Assembly (NCBI RefSeq): GCF_000931935.2
Contig: NZ_AZAC01000083.1
Location: 1 to 64,000, forward strand
Length of the DNA: 64,000 nucleotides
Direction: 5' to 3'
Source of the DNA: Dethiosulfatarculus sandiegensis
GTDB taxonomy: Bacteria > Desulfobacterota > Desulfarculia > Desulfarculales > Desulfarculaceae
Shown here: positions 10,213 to 18,349 of the stretch, piece after piece
Layout: every line of letters starts with the position of its first letter
Position numbering within the stretch: position 1 is the first letter of the stretch
Notes under the pieces: generated by a model
What the model was told of the DNA's origin: nothing
Databases searched by the model: none
Seen by the model: the letters and a program-made list of their open reading frames with translations, nothing else
Made by a program: the position numbers and the translations under genes

Positions 10213-11044
10213 GGCTGAGTTGTTCAAGGAATTATTGGAGAACAGAAACGCCGCCCTGGGAATGGTTTTGATTCTCCTGATCTGCCTGGTGGCGGTCTTC
10301 GGGCCGTGGCTGGCTCCTGCCAGCCCCATTGCCGTGGCCCCCTTGGACAGGTTGCAGGGCCCCAGTATGGCGCACCTCTTCGGAACAGACAGTCTGGGCC
10401 GGGATATCTTGAGCAGGGTGATATACGGAGCCAGGATCTCCATTATGATCGGGGTGATATCCGTTGCCATCTCCCTGGTCCCCGGCACCCTTTTGGGGCT
10501 GGTGGCCGGTTATTTCGGGGGCAAGGCCGACGGGGTGATCATGCGGCTGATGGATGTGCTATTGGCTTTTCCGGCCATTCTCCTGGCTATCTTTATCACC
10601 GCGATTTTAGGGCCCAGCCTGATCAACACCATGATCGCGGTCGGCATAGTCTATATCCCCCACTACGCCCGCATTGTGCGCTCAAGTGTGCTGTCTTTAA
10701 AGGAACAGCTGTACGTACAGGCAATCGGGCACCTTGGCGGAAGCCACACCCGCATTCTTTTGGGCCACCTTCTGCCCAATTCCTTTCCGCCGATTATTGT
10801 TTACGCCACCTTGGGTATGGGAACCGCGGTTCTGCAGGCCGCGGCCCTGGGGTTTTTGGGGCTCGGAGCCCAACCGCCCCAGCCCGAATGGGGGGCCATG
10901 CTAAGTGAGGGCAGGAAGTTTATCCAGCTCGCTCCCCATGTGGCGGCTTTCCCCGGGGCGGCGATTCTGATTCTGGTGCTTGGGTTCAATCTGTTCGGCG
11001 ACGGGCTCCGCGATGTGCTTGATCCGTCCTTGAGGTCGCAATGA
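10205..11044 (+). CDS. Peptide ABC transporter permease, DppC type
   Basis: The second permease of the importer, 279 residues from ATG 10205. It has the DppC/OppC features: an N-terminal anchor helix, then HLFGTDSLGRDILSRVIYGAR, the signature just before the transport domain, then five further helices. The open frame begins at 10184, but ATG 10205 fits the translational overlap with the upstream permease (stop at 10210-10212). The end overlaps the first ATPase gene by 4 bases. Its helices align well with the family and nothing appears broken. Confidence 0.93.
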   Translation: MNKAELFKELLENRNAALGMVLILLICLVAVFGPWLAPASPIAVAPLDRLQGPSMAHLFGTDSLGRDILSRVIYGARISIMIGVISVAISLVPGTLLGLVAGYFGGKADGVIMRLMDVLLAFPAILLAIFITAILGPSLINTMIAVGIVYIPHYARIVRSSVLSLKEQLYVQAIGHLGGSHTRILLGHLLPNSFPPIIVYATLGMGTAVLQAAALGFLGLGAQPPQPEWGAMLSEGRKFIQLAPHVAAFPGAAILILVLGFNLFGDGLRDVLDPSLRSQ

Positions 11045-12009
11045 GCCGTTTGATTCTGGAAATAAAAGATCTGAAAACCCGTTTTTCCACTAAAAAGGGC
11101 CTGCTGCCCGCAGTGGACGGGGTGGATATAAAACTCTTCAAAGGCGAGACCCATGGTCTGGTGGGCGAAAGCGGATGCGGGAAAAGCGTCACCGCTCTTT
11201 CGGTTTTGGGGCTGGTGCCCAAACCCCACGGCCATATAGCCGGCGGAGAGATACTTTTCAACGGTGAGGACCTTACCAAGGCCGCCAAATCACGTATGAG
11301 CCGCATCAGGGGCAATGACATCTCCATGATTTTTCAGGAGCCCATGACCTCGCTTAACCCGGTTTATACTGTGGGCTTTCAGATTGAGGAGGTGCTTAAA
11401 AAACACCGCAACATGAAAAAGGCCGAAGCCAGGAAAGAGGCGGCGGAGGTGCTGAACTTGGTGGGGATTCCGGACCCTGAAAACCGGCTGGACGACTACC
11501 CCCACCAGATGTCCGGCGGCATGCGTCAAAGGGTGATGATCGCCATGGCGCTTAGCTGCCATCCCCAGGTGATGATCGCCGACGAGCCCACCACGGCCCT
11601 GGATGTTACTATTCAGGCCCAGATCCTGGAGCTGATCAACCGGCTTAAAGATGAAATCGGCATGTCGGTTCTTCTGATAACCCATGATCTGGGCGTGGTG
11701 GCAGAGACCTGCCAGTGGGTTTCCGTGATGTATGCGGGCAAGGTGGTGGAGAGCGCCGAAACCAGGGAGCTTTTTGCCAATCCGCGCCACCCCTATACCG
11801 TGGGTTTGTTCAGTTCTCTGCCCAAGATCGGCGGCGGAAAAGGCGAGTTGAAGACCATACCCGGTGTGGTGCCGGGGCTTTTGAATCTCCCTCCCGGCTG
11901 CGCTTTTCAGGACCGCTGTTTTCAGGCCGGCGAGGATTGTAAAAAAACCGTGCCCTGGCGAGAAGTCTCCCCCGGACATATGGTCCGTTGTATTCGCCCT
12001 GTGGAGTGA
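11041..12009 (+). CDS. Peptide ABC transporter ATP-binding protein, DppD type
   Basis: A cytoplasmic ATPase of 322 residues. Walker A is GESGCGKS (about residues 41-48), the signature is SGGMRQRV, Walker B is MIADEPTTALD, and the H-loop is ITHDLGVV. The C-terminal oligopeptide-transporter extension contains the conserved cysteine cluster (GCAFQDRC followed by two more Cys), a place where some DppD proteins bind an iron-sulphur cluster. It overlaps the upstream permease gene by 4 bases and ends 6 bases before its partner ATPase. The two ATPases should form the heterodimer that drives import. Confidence 0.93.
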   Translation: MSRLILEIKDLKTRFSTKKGLLPAVDGVDIKLFKGETHGLVGESGCGKSVTALSVLGLVPKPHGHIAGGEILFNGEDLTKAAKSRMSRIRGNDISMIFQEPMTSLNPVYTVGFQIEEVLKKHRNMKKAEARKEAAEVLNLVGIPDPENRLDDYPHQMSGGMRQRVMIAMALSCHPQVMIADEPTTALDVTIQAQILELINRLKDEIGMSVLLITHDLGVVAETCQWVSVMYAGKVVESAETRELFANPRHPYTVGLFSSLPKIGGGKGELKTIPGVVPGLLNLPPGCAFQDRCFQAGEDCKKTVPWREVSPGHMVRCIRPVE

Positions 12010-12015
12010 TGTGAA

Positions 12016-12990
12016 GTGACTGATCCGATTATAGCCGCTGAAAATCTTACCAAACACTACATGCTCACAAGCGCGGGCTTCAGCAGCCGCACAGGTGTGG
12101 TCCATGCCCTGGAGAAGGTCTCCCTGGCCATAATGCCGGGAGAGGTCTTTGGCCTGGTGGGTGAAAGTGGCTGCGGCAAATCAACCCTGGGGCGGGTGCT
12201 TTTACGCCTGGAAGAGCCCACCAGCGGGAAAAGTATTTTTGAAGGAGAAGACCTGGCGGGTTTCGGGCCCGAGCGCCTTAAGAAATTCAGGCGGCAGGCC
12301 CAGATCATATACCAGGACCCATATTCAGCCCTGAATCCTCGCAAAAGGGTGGGCAAGACCATTGAAGAGGCGCTGGAGATTCATAAAATCGGCACCCCGG
12401 CAGAACGGGCCCAAAGGGTGACGGAACTCCTTTCCACCGTGGGCTTGAGGCCCGAACATGCCAAACGCTATCCCCATGAGTTCAGTGGCGGCCAGCGCCA
12501 GAGAATAGTGATCGCCCGGGCCCTGGCCTTAAACCCCAGGCTTATACTGGCGGATGAACCGGTGAGCGCCTTGGACGTATCGATCCAGGCCCAGGTCATA
12601 AACCTTTTGGAGAAGCTCAAGGCGGATTTCGGCCTGACCTATCTTTTCATCTCCCATGACTTGAGCGTGGTGGAACACATGGCCGACCGGGTGGGGGTGA
12701 TGTATCTGGGTCGCATGGTCGAGCTGGCTGACAAAAAGGATTTTTACGCCGAAGCCTTGCACCCTTATTCCCAGGCTCTTTTGTCTGCCGCACCAGTGCC
12801 GGACCCCACCAAGGAGAGAAGCCGCATCATCCTGACCGGTGATGTACCGAGCCCTATAAACCCGCCTCCGGGATGTGCCTTTCATCCCCGCTGCCCCAGG
12901 GCCATGGATATCTGCCGTGAAAAGCGCCCGGAATTAAAAGAGATTCAAAAGGGGCGCCGGGTTAGCTGCCATTTGCATTCAAACAGTTAG
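12016..12990 (+). CDS. Peptide ABC transporter ATP-binding protein, DppF type
   Basis: The second ATPase, 324 residues, from a GTG start 6 bases after the previous stop. It has Walker A GESGCGKST, the signature SGGQRQRI, Walker B ILADEPVSALD and the C-terminal extension with GCAFHPRCPRAMDIC. This order (binding protein, two permeases, two ATPases) is the standard dpp/opp layout, and the operon appears to end here. Sequence alone does not separate dipeptide from longer-peptide or nickel substrates. Confidence 0.92.
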   Translation: MTDPIIAAENLTKHYMLTSAGFSSRTGVVHALEKVSLAIMPGEVFGLVGESGCGKSTLGRVLLRLEEPTSGKSIFEGEDLAGFGPERLKKFRRQAQIIYQDPYSALNPRKRVGKTIEEALEIHKIGTPAERAQRVTELLSTVGLRPEHAKRYPHEFSGGQRQRIVIARALALNPRLILADEPVSALDVSIQAQVINLLEKLKADFGLTYLFISHDLSVVEHMADRVGVMYLGRMVELADKKDFYAEALHPYSQALLSAAPVPDPTKERSRIILTGDVPSPINPPPGCAFHPRCPRAMDICREKRPELKEIQKGRRVSCHLHSNS

Positions 12991-13103
12991 CTTTTGGGTA
13001 ACATCATAAGTTCATTGGGTTTTAATAGCCGGGTATCGTAAAATGTAAACAAGAGCGGACTTGTTGGGAAAATATTTCGTCTTGTTTGGCAGTGAGGTTG
13101 ATC

Positions 13104-13739
13104 ATGGCTGTTATCAGTATCTCCCGTCAATTCGGAGCCGGCGGCAAGACCCTGGGCGAGGCGGTGGCCCTGGATCTGGGGTATCGGTTTGTGCATGAGG
13201 GCATGTTGGACAAGCTGGCCTGTGAAATGGCCGAGAGTCGTCCCTTGGCCGCAGGCGCGGAATTCTACGCCCAGGCTCATCTTACCAATGTTCTTTCCTC
13301 CCTGGGCCCGGCTGATTACCTGGATTATTACATCAAGCAGGATGACCGGCTTTTAAGCCAGGAACAGCATCTGGGGGCCTTGAATCAGGTCATAAAGGAA
13401 TTGGCCGAGATGGACAATATAGTGCTTCTGGGCCGTGGCAGTCAGTTTATTTTAAAGGGTCACCCCGGTGCGCTGAGGATCCTCTTGGTGGCCGACCAGG
13501 AGAGCAGGGTGGATTTTTTAATCCGCCGGTACAGCGTCACTCCAAGCAAGGCTCAAGCGCTTTTAAAACGGGCTGATAAAAAGCGCTCCCGGTTTTTGAA
13601 ACTGTTTTTCCCTACTGAACCCAATGAAACCAGCCTTTATCATATGGTGCTGAACACCACCTGGCTTTCTTTGGATATGGCCAAGGGCCTGATACTGGAT
13701 TTGGTGAAAAGAATTTCCTCCCAGGGAGAAGCGGGATAA
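13104..13739 (+). CDS. Cytidylate kinase-like family protein
   Basis: A 211-residue protein of the cytidylate-kinase-like group (Cytidylate_kin2). The N-terminal nucleotide-binding loop reads ISRQFGAGGKTLGE, where the family has a relaxed P-loop; VLLGRGSQFIL and LRILLVADQESRVDFLIRR are typical later blocks. The true CMP kinase is normally a separate gene, so the substrate of this one is uncertain. ATG 13104 was chosen because AGTGAGG lies 6 bases upstream; the frame is open from 13086. It stands alone, 113 bases after the importer operon. Confidence 0.75.
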   Translation: MAVISISRQFGAGGKTLGEAVALDLGYRFVHEGMLDKLACEMAESRPLAAGAEFYAQAHLTNVLSSLGPADYLDYYIKQDDRLLSQEQHLGALNQVIKELAEMDNIVLLGRGSQFILKGHPGALRILLVADQESRVDFLIRRYSVTPSKAQALLKRADKKRSRFLKLFFPTEPNETSLYHMVLNTTWLSLDMAKGLILDLVKRISSQGEAG

Positions 13740-13970
13740 AGGGCCTGACCCGAAAGTAATTTTCGCAATCAAGTTTATTGTCCGGGGGGACCCTTACGCA
13801 TCCTTTCTTTCCGGCCCGGGCCTTCTATTATGTCTTTTTTGCTCTCAGGGTGTTAAATCTGTACAAAGCCCTTTGCCTAAAGGCGTGTCCGCTTGTTATC
13901 ATAGCCTTGCCTTTGCCGAAGAAAATTTAACTAATCTAAACGTTGCTGGTTTTTTAAGGGGAAACACCGA

Positions 13971-14276
13971 ATGAAAAAAGCCAAAAAGTCTTTTCTTGAG
14001 GTCTTGCTCAGGTTGATAGGCTGGCTTATGATGATTTCCGCGCTGGGACTGGCCTGCGGCATGTTCTTGTTGAAGGATCAGATCGGGATGAACCTCGAAT
14101 CCCATGGTCACGCCTTTGTTGTCCTTTTTTTTATAGGGGTTTTCGGTGTATCCTGTCTGGGTCTGATTATGGGTGTGGCCTTTTTGGGCTGGGCCAGGAC
14201 TTTGGCTGTTTTGACTGAAACCAAGGACCCTGATGCTGGCAATGGCGCGCCGTTTCGGTGCGGATCTTTAATTTGA
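13971..14276 (+). CDS. Small two-helix membrane protein, unknown
   Basis: A 101-residue protein with a basic N-terminus (KKAKK) and two hydrophobic segments (about residues 14-35 and 47-70), which suggests an inner-membrane hairpin. No family motif is recognised. A purine-rich AAGGGGAAA lies just ahead of ATG 13971. The nearest genes are the kinase-like gene upstream and bactofilin downstream, each separated by more than 200 bases, so it is probably transcribed alone. Confidence 0.6.
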   Translation: MKKAKKSFLEVLLRLIGWLMMISALGLACGMFLLKDQIGMNLESHGHAFVVLFFIGVFGVSCLGLIMGVAFLGWARTLAVLTETKDPDAGNGAPFRCGSLI

Positions 14277-14806
14277 GAATTGCTGCCCCAGCGAGGGCTC
14301 TGCCGGAGGCAAGGGCCAGATCAATCTGGTATATCTTTTGGGAAATCAAGAGGCTGCCTTAAACCTAAACAGGTGAAGGCGCAGGTGCTTTAACCCACTG
14401 GTTACGAAAAACGGGCTTTAATAAACCGCAGATCTCCTTGCCTGCAATATCAGGCCTGGCGAAAGCGATGCATTCAATCGGCGGTCAATGTAAATAGACT
14501 GGCCTTGAAGGCCTTGGTGACTGTAGTCCTTCCGGCGGCAGGTGTTCGGCCTTTAAAACCAACACCAAAGGAATTTCGGGAAAACCTCGAAAACCCTCTT
14601 AAGCCGGATCCCTTACAAACATGCATTGAAATGCCTCATCGATAATGGAACCGGTGCGTCAGCCCTGTCCGAGTGATTGGCAATAGGCGGTTTTTGGCAA
14701 ACCGCCAGCCAAATCCGGTTGAAATCGGCAGAATGGTCGTTTTTCAATAGACTGATAGTGTGCGTACGCCGGATTTTTTTCTAGCCTGGTCTGAAAAGCG
14801 AGAGTC
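14277..14806. other. Intergenic region, no gene seen
   Basis: About 530 bases without a credible open frame or RNA gene. It must contain the bactofilin promoter; I could not pick out convincing -35/-10 boxes or a strong repeat. Confidence 0.5.
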
Positions 14807-15148
14807 ATGTTTGGAAAGAAAAAGCCTGCCCCAACCGCAGAACCTACGGGAGATAAGTCGTCTGTCTTTGTCAGCGGGACCCTGGTCCTGGGTAATGTTT
14901 ACTCAGAGTCCGGATTGGTGGTCCAGGGAGGGATAAAGGGAGATGTATTTGGCAATCGAGTCACTGTGAAGCCCCAAGGCTGGATTCAGGGCACACTTAC
15001 CTGCCGGGAACTTGTGATTGAGCGGGGCGGTGTGGTGGATGGTGATATCAAGGTGATTGACGATAAAACCGATCAGCCCAGGACATCTGTGGAAAAGAAA
15101 ACCGGGCCGGAAGCCCTGCCTTTCAATGAAGCAAGTCAGGGAGCTTAA
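14807..15148 (+). CDS. Bactofilin family cytoskeletal protein
   Basis: A short (113-residue) bactofilin. These proteins polymerise without nucleotide into beta-helical filaments that place cell-envelope or chromosome-segregation factors. The central domain (about residues 20-90) shows the regular hydrophobic/glycine pattern of the beta-helix: VSGTLVLGNV, GIKGDVFGNRVTV, GWIQGTLTCRELVI, GVVDGDIKV. The N- and C-terminal tails are short and polar, as in other bactofilins. A ParA-type ATPase gene follows 281 bases downstream on the same strand; bactofilin-ParA links are known in Myxococcus, so a joint positioning role is possible. Confidence 0.88.
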   Translation: MFGKKKPAPTAEPTGDKSSVFVSGTLVLGNVYSESGLVVQGGIKGDVFGNRVTVKPQGWIQGTLTCRELVIERGGVVDGDIKVIDDKTDQPRTSVEKKTGPEALPFNEASQGA

Positions 15149-15429
15149 ACGCTATAAAACCTTAAAAGCCTAAGATAATTTGCCTGACCGGCCTGATTCT
15201 TATTTTTTCCCCGTAGCAGAGCCGGGCTGCAAGTGGCATTATATTAGGGACCGGCTGAAAAGCCCTTAAGGGAAGATGAAGACGGTTTTTGTGGCTTAGG
15301 CGAGGGCTTGGGCAAGGCCATGATCCTTAAGATACAGGCATTTGGCCGAGTCCGGCAGACCGGTTTCAAAGACCTGCCGGTGAGTAAACCTTTTGAGAGC
15401 AAAAATTTAGAGCAAGGTGCATTAAAACC

Positions 15430-16095
15430 ATGGGTGCTGTTCTGGCCGTGGTCAATCAAAAAGGGGGAGCGGGTAAAACCACCTTGGCGCTTAATCTGGC
15501 CGGTATTTTGGCTGGACCGCGGCGCAGGGTTGCCCTTGTGGATGCCGATCCCCAAAGAAGCGCCTTTAACTGGGGGCTGAGCCGCAAAGGAGATCTGGCT
15601 TTTCCCGTGCATTTTCTGGACGCGCGCCTGGGAACGGCCCGCTTCCGGGACAAGCTGAAGGCCCTGGCCAAGGATGTTGAGGTGCTTATTATCGATACGC
15701 CTCCCAAGTTGGCCCAGGCGACTTTATTATCTTCTCTTTTGGCTGATTTACTTTTGATACCGGTTCCCACCTCCATTTTTGACTATTGGGGGGCAAAGGA
15801 AACCCTGGGTATGCTGGCCGAGGTCAGAACAAGGCGGGAAAACGGTCTGCCCGGAGCGCTTTTGGTTCCTTCCAAGATTAGACCCGGGACTAAACTGGCC
15901 CGGGAATTCCCCAAAAAGTTGGCCCTGATGGGGGAAAAGGTGGCTCCTTCCGTGGCTGAACGGGTGGCTGTGGTCGATGCCATGGGCGCGGGCAAGACCA
16001 TTAATCAGCTCAATTCGGCCGAGGCCGCGATCAAGGAATACAAGGAACTGGCGGTTTTTGTGCTTAAAATTTTGCGAGATCAGTCCTCAAACTGA
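15430..16095 (+). CDS. ParA/MinD-family ATPase
   Basis: A 221-residue ParA-like ATPase. It has the deviant Walker A KGGAGKTT with the signature lysine (NQKGGAGKTT, about residues 9-18), Walker A' DADPQRS and Walker B VLIIDTPP. There is no N-terminal DNA-binding extension and no ParB gene next to it, so it resembles orphan ParA proteins that position cytoplasmic or envelope cargo rather than plasmid-partition ParA. Its nearest neighbour is the bactofilin gene upstream. It ends 18 bases before a strong bidirectional terminator that separates it from typA. Confidence 0.88.
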   Translation: MGAVLAVVNQKGGAGKTTLALNLAGILAGPRRRVALVDADPQRSAFNWGLSRKGDLAFPVHFLDARLGTARFRDKLKALAKDVEVLIIDTPPKLAQATLLSSLLADLLLIPVPTSIFDYWGAKETLGMLAEVRTRRENGLPGALLVPSKIRPGTKLAREFPKKLALMGEKVAPSVAERVAVVDAMGAGKTINQLNSAEAAIKEYKELAVFVLKILRDQSSN

Positions 16096-16113
16096 TTTTT
16101 GACGGATACTTTA

Positions 16114-16151
16114 AAAAAGCCGGCCCGGGATTATTCCCGGGCCGGCTTTTT
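16114..16151. terminator. Bidirectional intrinsic terminator between parA-like gene and typA
   Basis: A perfect 17-bp stem (16114-16130 with 16135-16151) and a 4-base loop, with an A-run on the left arm and a T-run on the right. It sits between two convergent genes and can end transcripts from both strands. Confidence 0.93.
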
Positions 16152-16174
16152 ATATCAGCTTATCTGAAAGGCTG

Positions 16175-17986
16175 TTAAACGTTTTTGCGTGCTCCGCCCA
16201 GTTTCTTGACAGACTTTTTGCGCAGGCGGATGGATTTGGGAGTAACCTCGACCAACTCATCATCGTTGATGTATTCCATGGCCTGTTCCAGGGTGAACTG
16301 GCGCGGCGGAACCAGGCGCAGGGCCTCGTCCGCACCTGATGCGCGCAGGTTGGTGAGCTTCTTTTCCTTGGTGATATTCACCCAGATATCCTGAACGCGG
16401 GAGTTTTCACCAACAATCAGGCCGGGATAGGAAGGCTGATTGGGCTTCACAAATATCACGCCTCTGGGCTGAAGGTGGTGGATGGCAAACGTCACGGCCT
16501 GACCCATACGGTCGGAGACCAGGGCCCCGTTGGGGCGGCTGGGAATGTCTCCGGCATAGGGGGCGTGACCAATGACCAGAGCGGTGAGTATGCCGGTTCC
16601 CCTGGTGTCGGTGAGGAACTGGGAGCGGTAGCCGATCAACCCCCTGGTCGGCACCTCAAACTCAAGCCTCACCCTGCCGGAGCCGTGGTTGACCATCTTG
16701 ACCAGCTTGCCTTTTCTGGCGGAGAGCTTTTCCGTGACCACCCCCACGTATTCCTCGGGGATGTCTATAACCGCCAGCTCCAAGGGCTCCATGCGAACCC
16801 CGTCCACATTTTTGGTTATGATGCGCGGCCTGGCCAGGGAAAGTTCAAAACCCTCCCTACGCATGGTTTCCACCAATACGGCCAACTGGAGTTCACCTCT
16901 GGCGCTTACCTTGAATGAATCCGTGGTCTGACCGGGCTCCACCCTGATGGAGACATTGTAAAGGGTCTCTTTTTCCAAACGGGACTTGATCTGGCGGGAG
17001 GTGAGGAGTTTTCCCTCTTTGCCTGCCATGGGAGAGGTGTTGACACCGATCTCCATGGACATGGTCGGCTCTTCCACGCTGATGGAGGGAAGGGGCCTCA
17101 TGTCTTCCAGGTCGGTTATGGTGTCGCCGATAAAGGCTTCTTCCACACCGGCCACCGCGGCGATATCGCCGGCTTCTATGGATTCCGCTTCAATACGCTT
17201 AAGGCCCTGATAGGTGTAGACCTGGGTCAGGGCTATTTCCTGGTGGAATTCCCCCTGTTTGGTCAAAGCCAGTTTTACGCCCGGTTTTAGTTCGCCATTG
17301 GCCAGTTTGCCCACGGCGATGCGCCCCATGTAATCGGAATAGTCCAGGCTGGTGACCAAAAACTGCACCGGGGTTTGGGGATCAAAACTCGGCGGAGGCA
17401 CATGGTCTATGATGGTCTTGAAAAGTGGCTTCAGGTCCGAGCCGTCATCATCCGGGTCGAAAAGCGCCACTCCGTCCTTGGCATTGGTGTAAAGGATCGG
17501 GAACTCGAGCTGTTCTTCTGTGGCGTCAAGGTCTATGAAAAGGTCGTAGATCTCATCCAGCACCTGGGCGATGCGGCGGTCGGGACGGTCGATTTTATTG
17601 ACCACCACCAGGACCGGCAGGCCCGCGGCCAGGGATTTTCCGAGCACAAAGCGGGTCTGGGGCAGAGGGCCTTCAGAGGCGTCCACCAAAAGCAAAACCC
17701 CGTCCACCATGTTCAGGGTGCGCTCCACCTCTCCGCCAAAGTCGGCGTGACCAGGTGTGTCCACTATATTGATCTTGTAATCACCATAAATAACGGCCGT
17801 GTTTTTGGCCATGATGGTGATGCCTTTTTCACGTTCCAGGTCCATGCTGTCCATGACCCTTTCGGCCACCTGCTCGTTCTGGCGGAAGACTCCGCTCTGC
17901 CAGAGCATGGCGTCCACCAGGGTGGTTTTGCCATGGTCAACGTGGGCGATAATGGCCAGGTTGCGTAATTTTTCCCGCACCGGCAT
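16175..17986 (-). CDS. typA: Translational GTPase TypA/BipA
   Basis: A ribosome-associated GTPase of 603 residues, the normal TypA length, acting in 50S assembly and stress adaptation. The GTPase motifs are AHVDHGKTTL (G1), DTPGHADFGGEV (G3) and NKIDRPDRR (G4), followed by the EF-G-like beta-barrel and the TypA-specific C-terminal domain (RGLIGYRSQFLTDTRG; LYNVSIRVEPG). The frame is open to 18247, but ATG 17986 is the family start and has AAGGAGG just upstream on the minus strand. It follows the RND pump genes at a distance of 363 bases, with an intrinsic-terminator-like hairpin in its leader. Confidence 0.97.
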   Translation of the reverse strand: MPVREKLRNLAIIAHVDHGKTTLVDAMLWQSGVFRQNEQVAERVMDSMDLEREKGITIMAKNTAVIYGDYKINIVDTPGHADFGGEVERTLNMVDGVLLLVDASEGPLPQTRFVLGKSLAAGLPVLVVVNKIDRPDRRIAQVLDEIYDLFIDLDATEEQLEFPILYTNAKDGVALFDPDDDGSDLKPLFKTIIDHVPPPSFDPQTPVQFLVTSLDYSDYMGRIAVGKLANGELKPGVKLALTKQGEFHQEIALTQVYTYQGLKRIEAESIEAGDIAAVAGVEEAFIGDTITDLEDMRPLPSISVEEPTMSMEIGVNTSPMAGKEGKLLTSRQIKSRLEKETLYNVSIRVEPGQTTDSFKVSARGELQLAVLVETMRREGFELSLARPRIITKNVDGVRMEPLELAVIDIPEEYVGVVTEKLSARKGKLVKMVNHGSGRVRLEFEVPTRGLIGYRSQFLTDTRGTGILTALVIGHAPYAGDIPSRPNGALVSDRMGQAVTFAIHHLQPRGVIFVKPNQPSYPGLIVGENSRVQDIWVNITKEKKLTNLRASGADEALRLVPPRQFTLEQAMEYINDDELVEVTPKSIRLRKKSVKKLGGARKNV

Positions 17987-18349
17987 TGGTATCCTCCTTG
18001 GGGGCTTTTTGCCCGCAAGCTCAAAATAAACAAAAAAAGGGCGGGAATCCGCCCCCGGGCTGCAAAGCAAACAGCCTTTTGTGCGGGCCGTGGGCCCCAA
18101 AACCTTTTTGTTATTTGGGAAAACCCAACAAAGGGGGCGCCGAACCGCCGGAACTTCCCGCACCTGGCAATTCAAATCATTTGGCAAGGCCCGGGAGGGC
18201 TTTGCCAATAAACTTGGGGCGGTGTCCCGCCCCATGAGTGATCCCAATTATACTGCTTAAGGGGGATTTGGCACCCCAGAAATATCCATTCGAGGCGATT
18301 TAGGACGCCCCAAATGAGTATTAAAGCCTCAAATGGCTGGTTTGGACTA
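17987..18349 (-). promoter_or_regulatory. Structured leader region upstream of typA
   Basis: A 363-base gap between two same-strand genes with several inverted repeats: 18216-18233 (7-bp GGGGCGG stem), 18181-18208 (12-bp stem), a repeat near 18110-18136, 18058-18076 (5-bp stem), and the terminator-like hairpin at 18032-18054. Some could be transcription ends for the RND operon; together they make a strongly structured RNA ahead of typA. No known riboswitch was recognised. Confidence 0.4.
18032..18054 (-). terminator. Intrinsic terminator or attenuator in the typA leader
   Basis: On the minus strand a GGGCGG-ATTC-CCGCCC hairpin (18054-18039) is followed directly by seven T residues (18038-18032). 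It lies only about 45 bases before the typA start codon, which is unusually close for a simple terminator of the upstream operon. Confidence 0.7.

Noticed and set aside
16175..18247. Longer TypA with about 90 extra N-terminal residues
   Set aside because: The extension is not TypA-like, lies in a hairpin-rich leader, and AAGGAGG precedes the family start at 17986.
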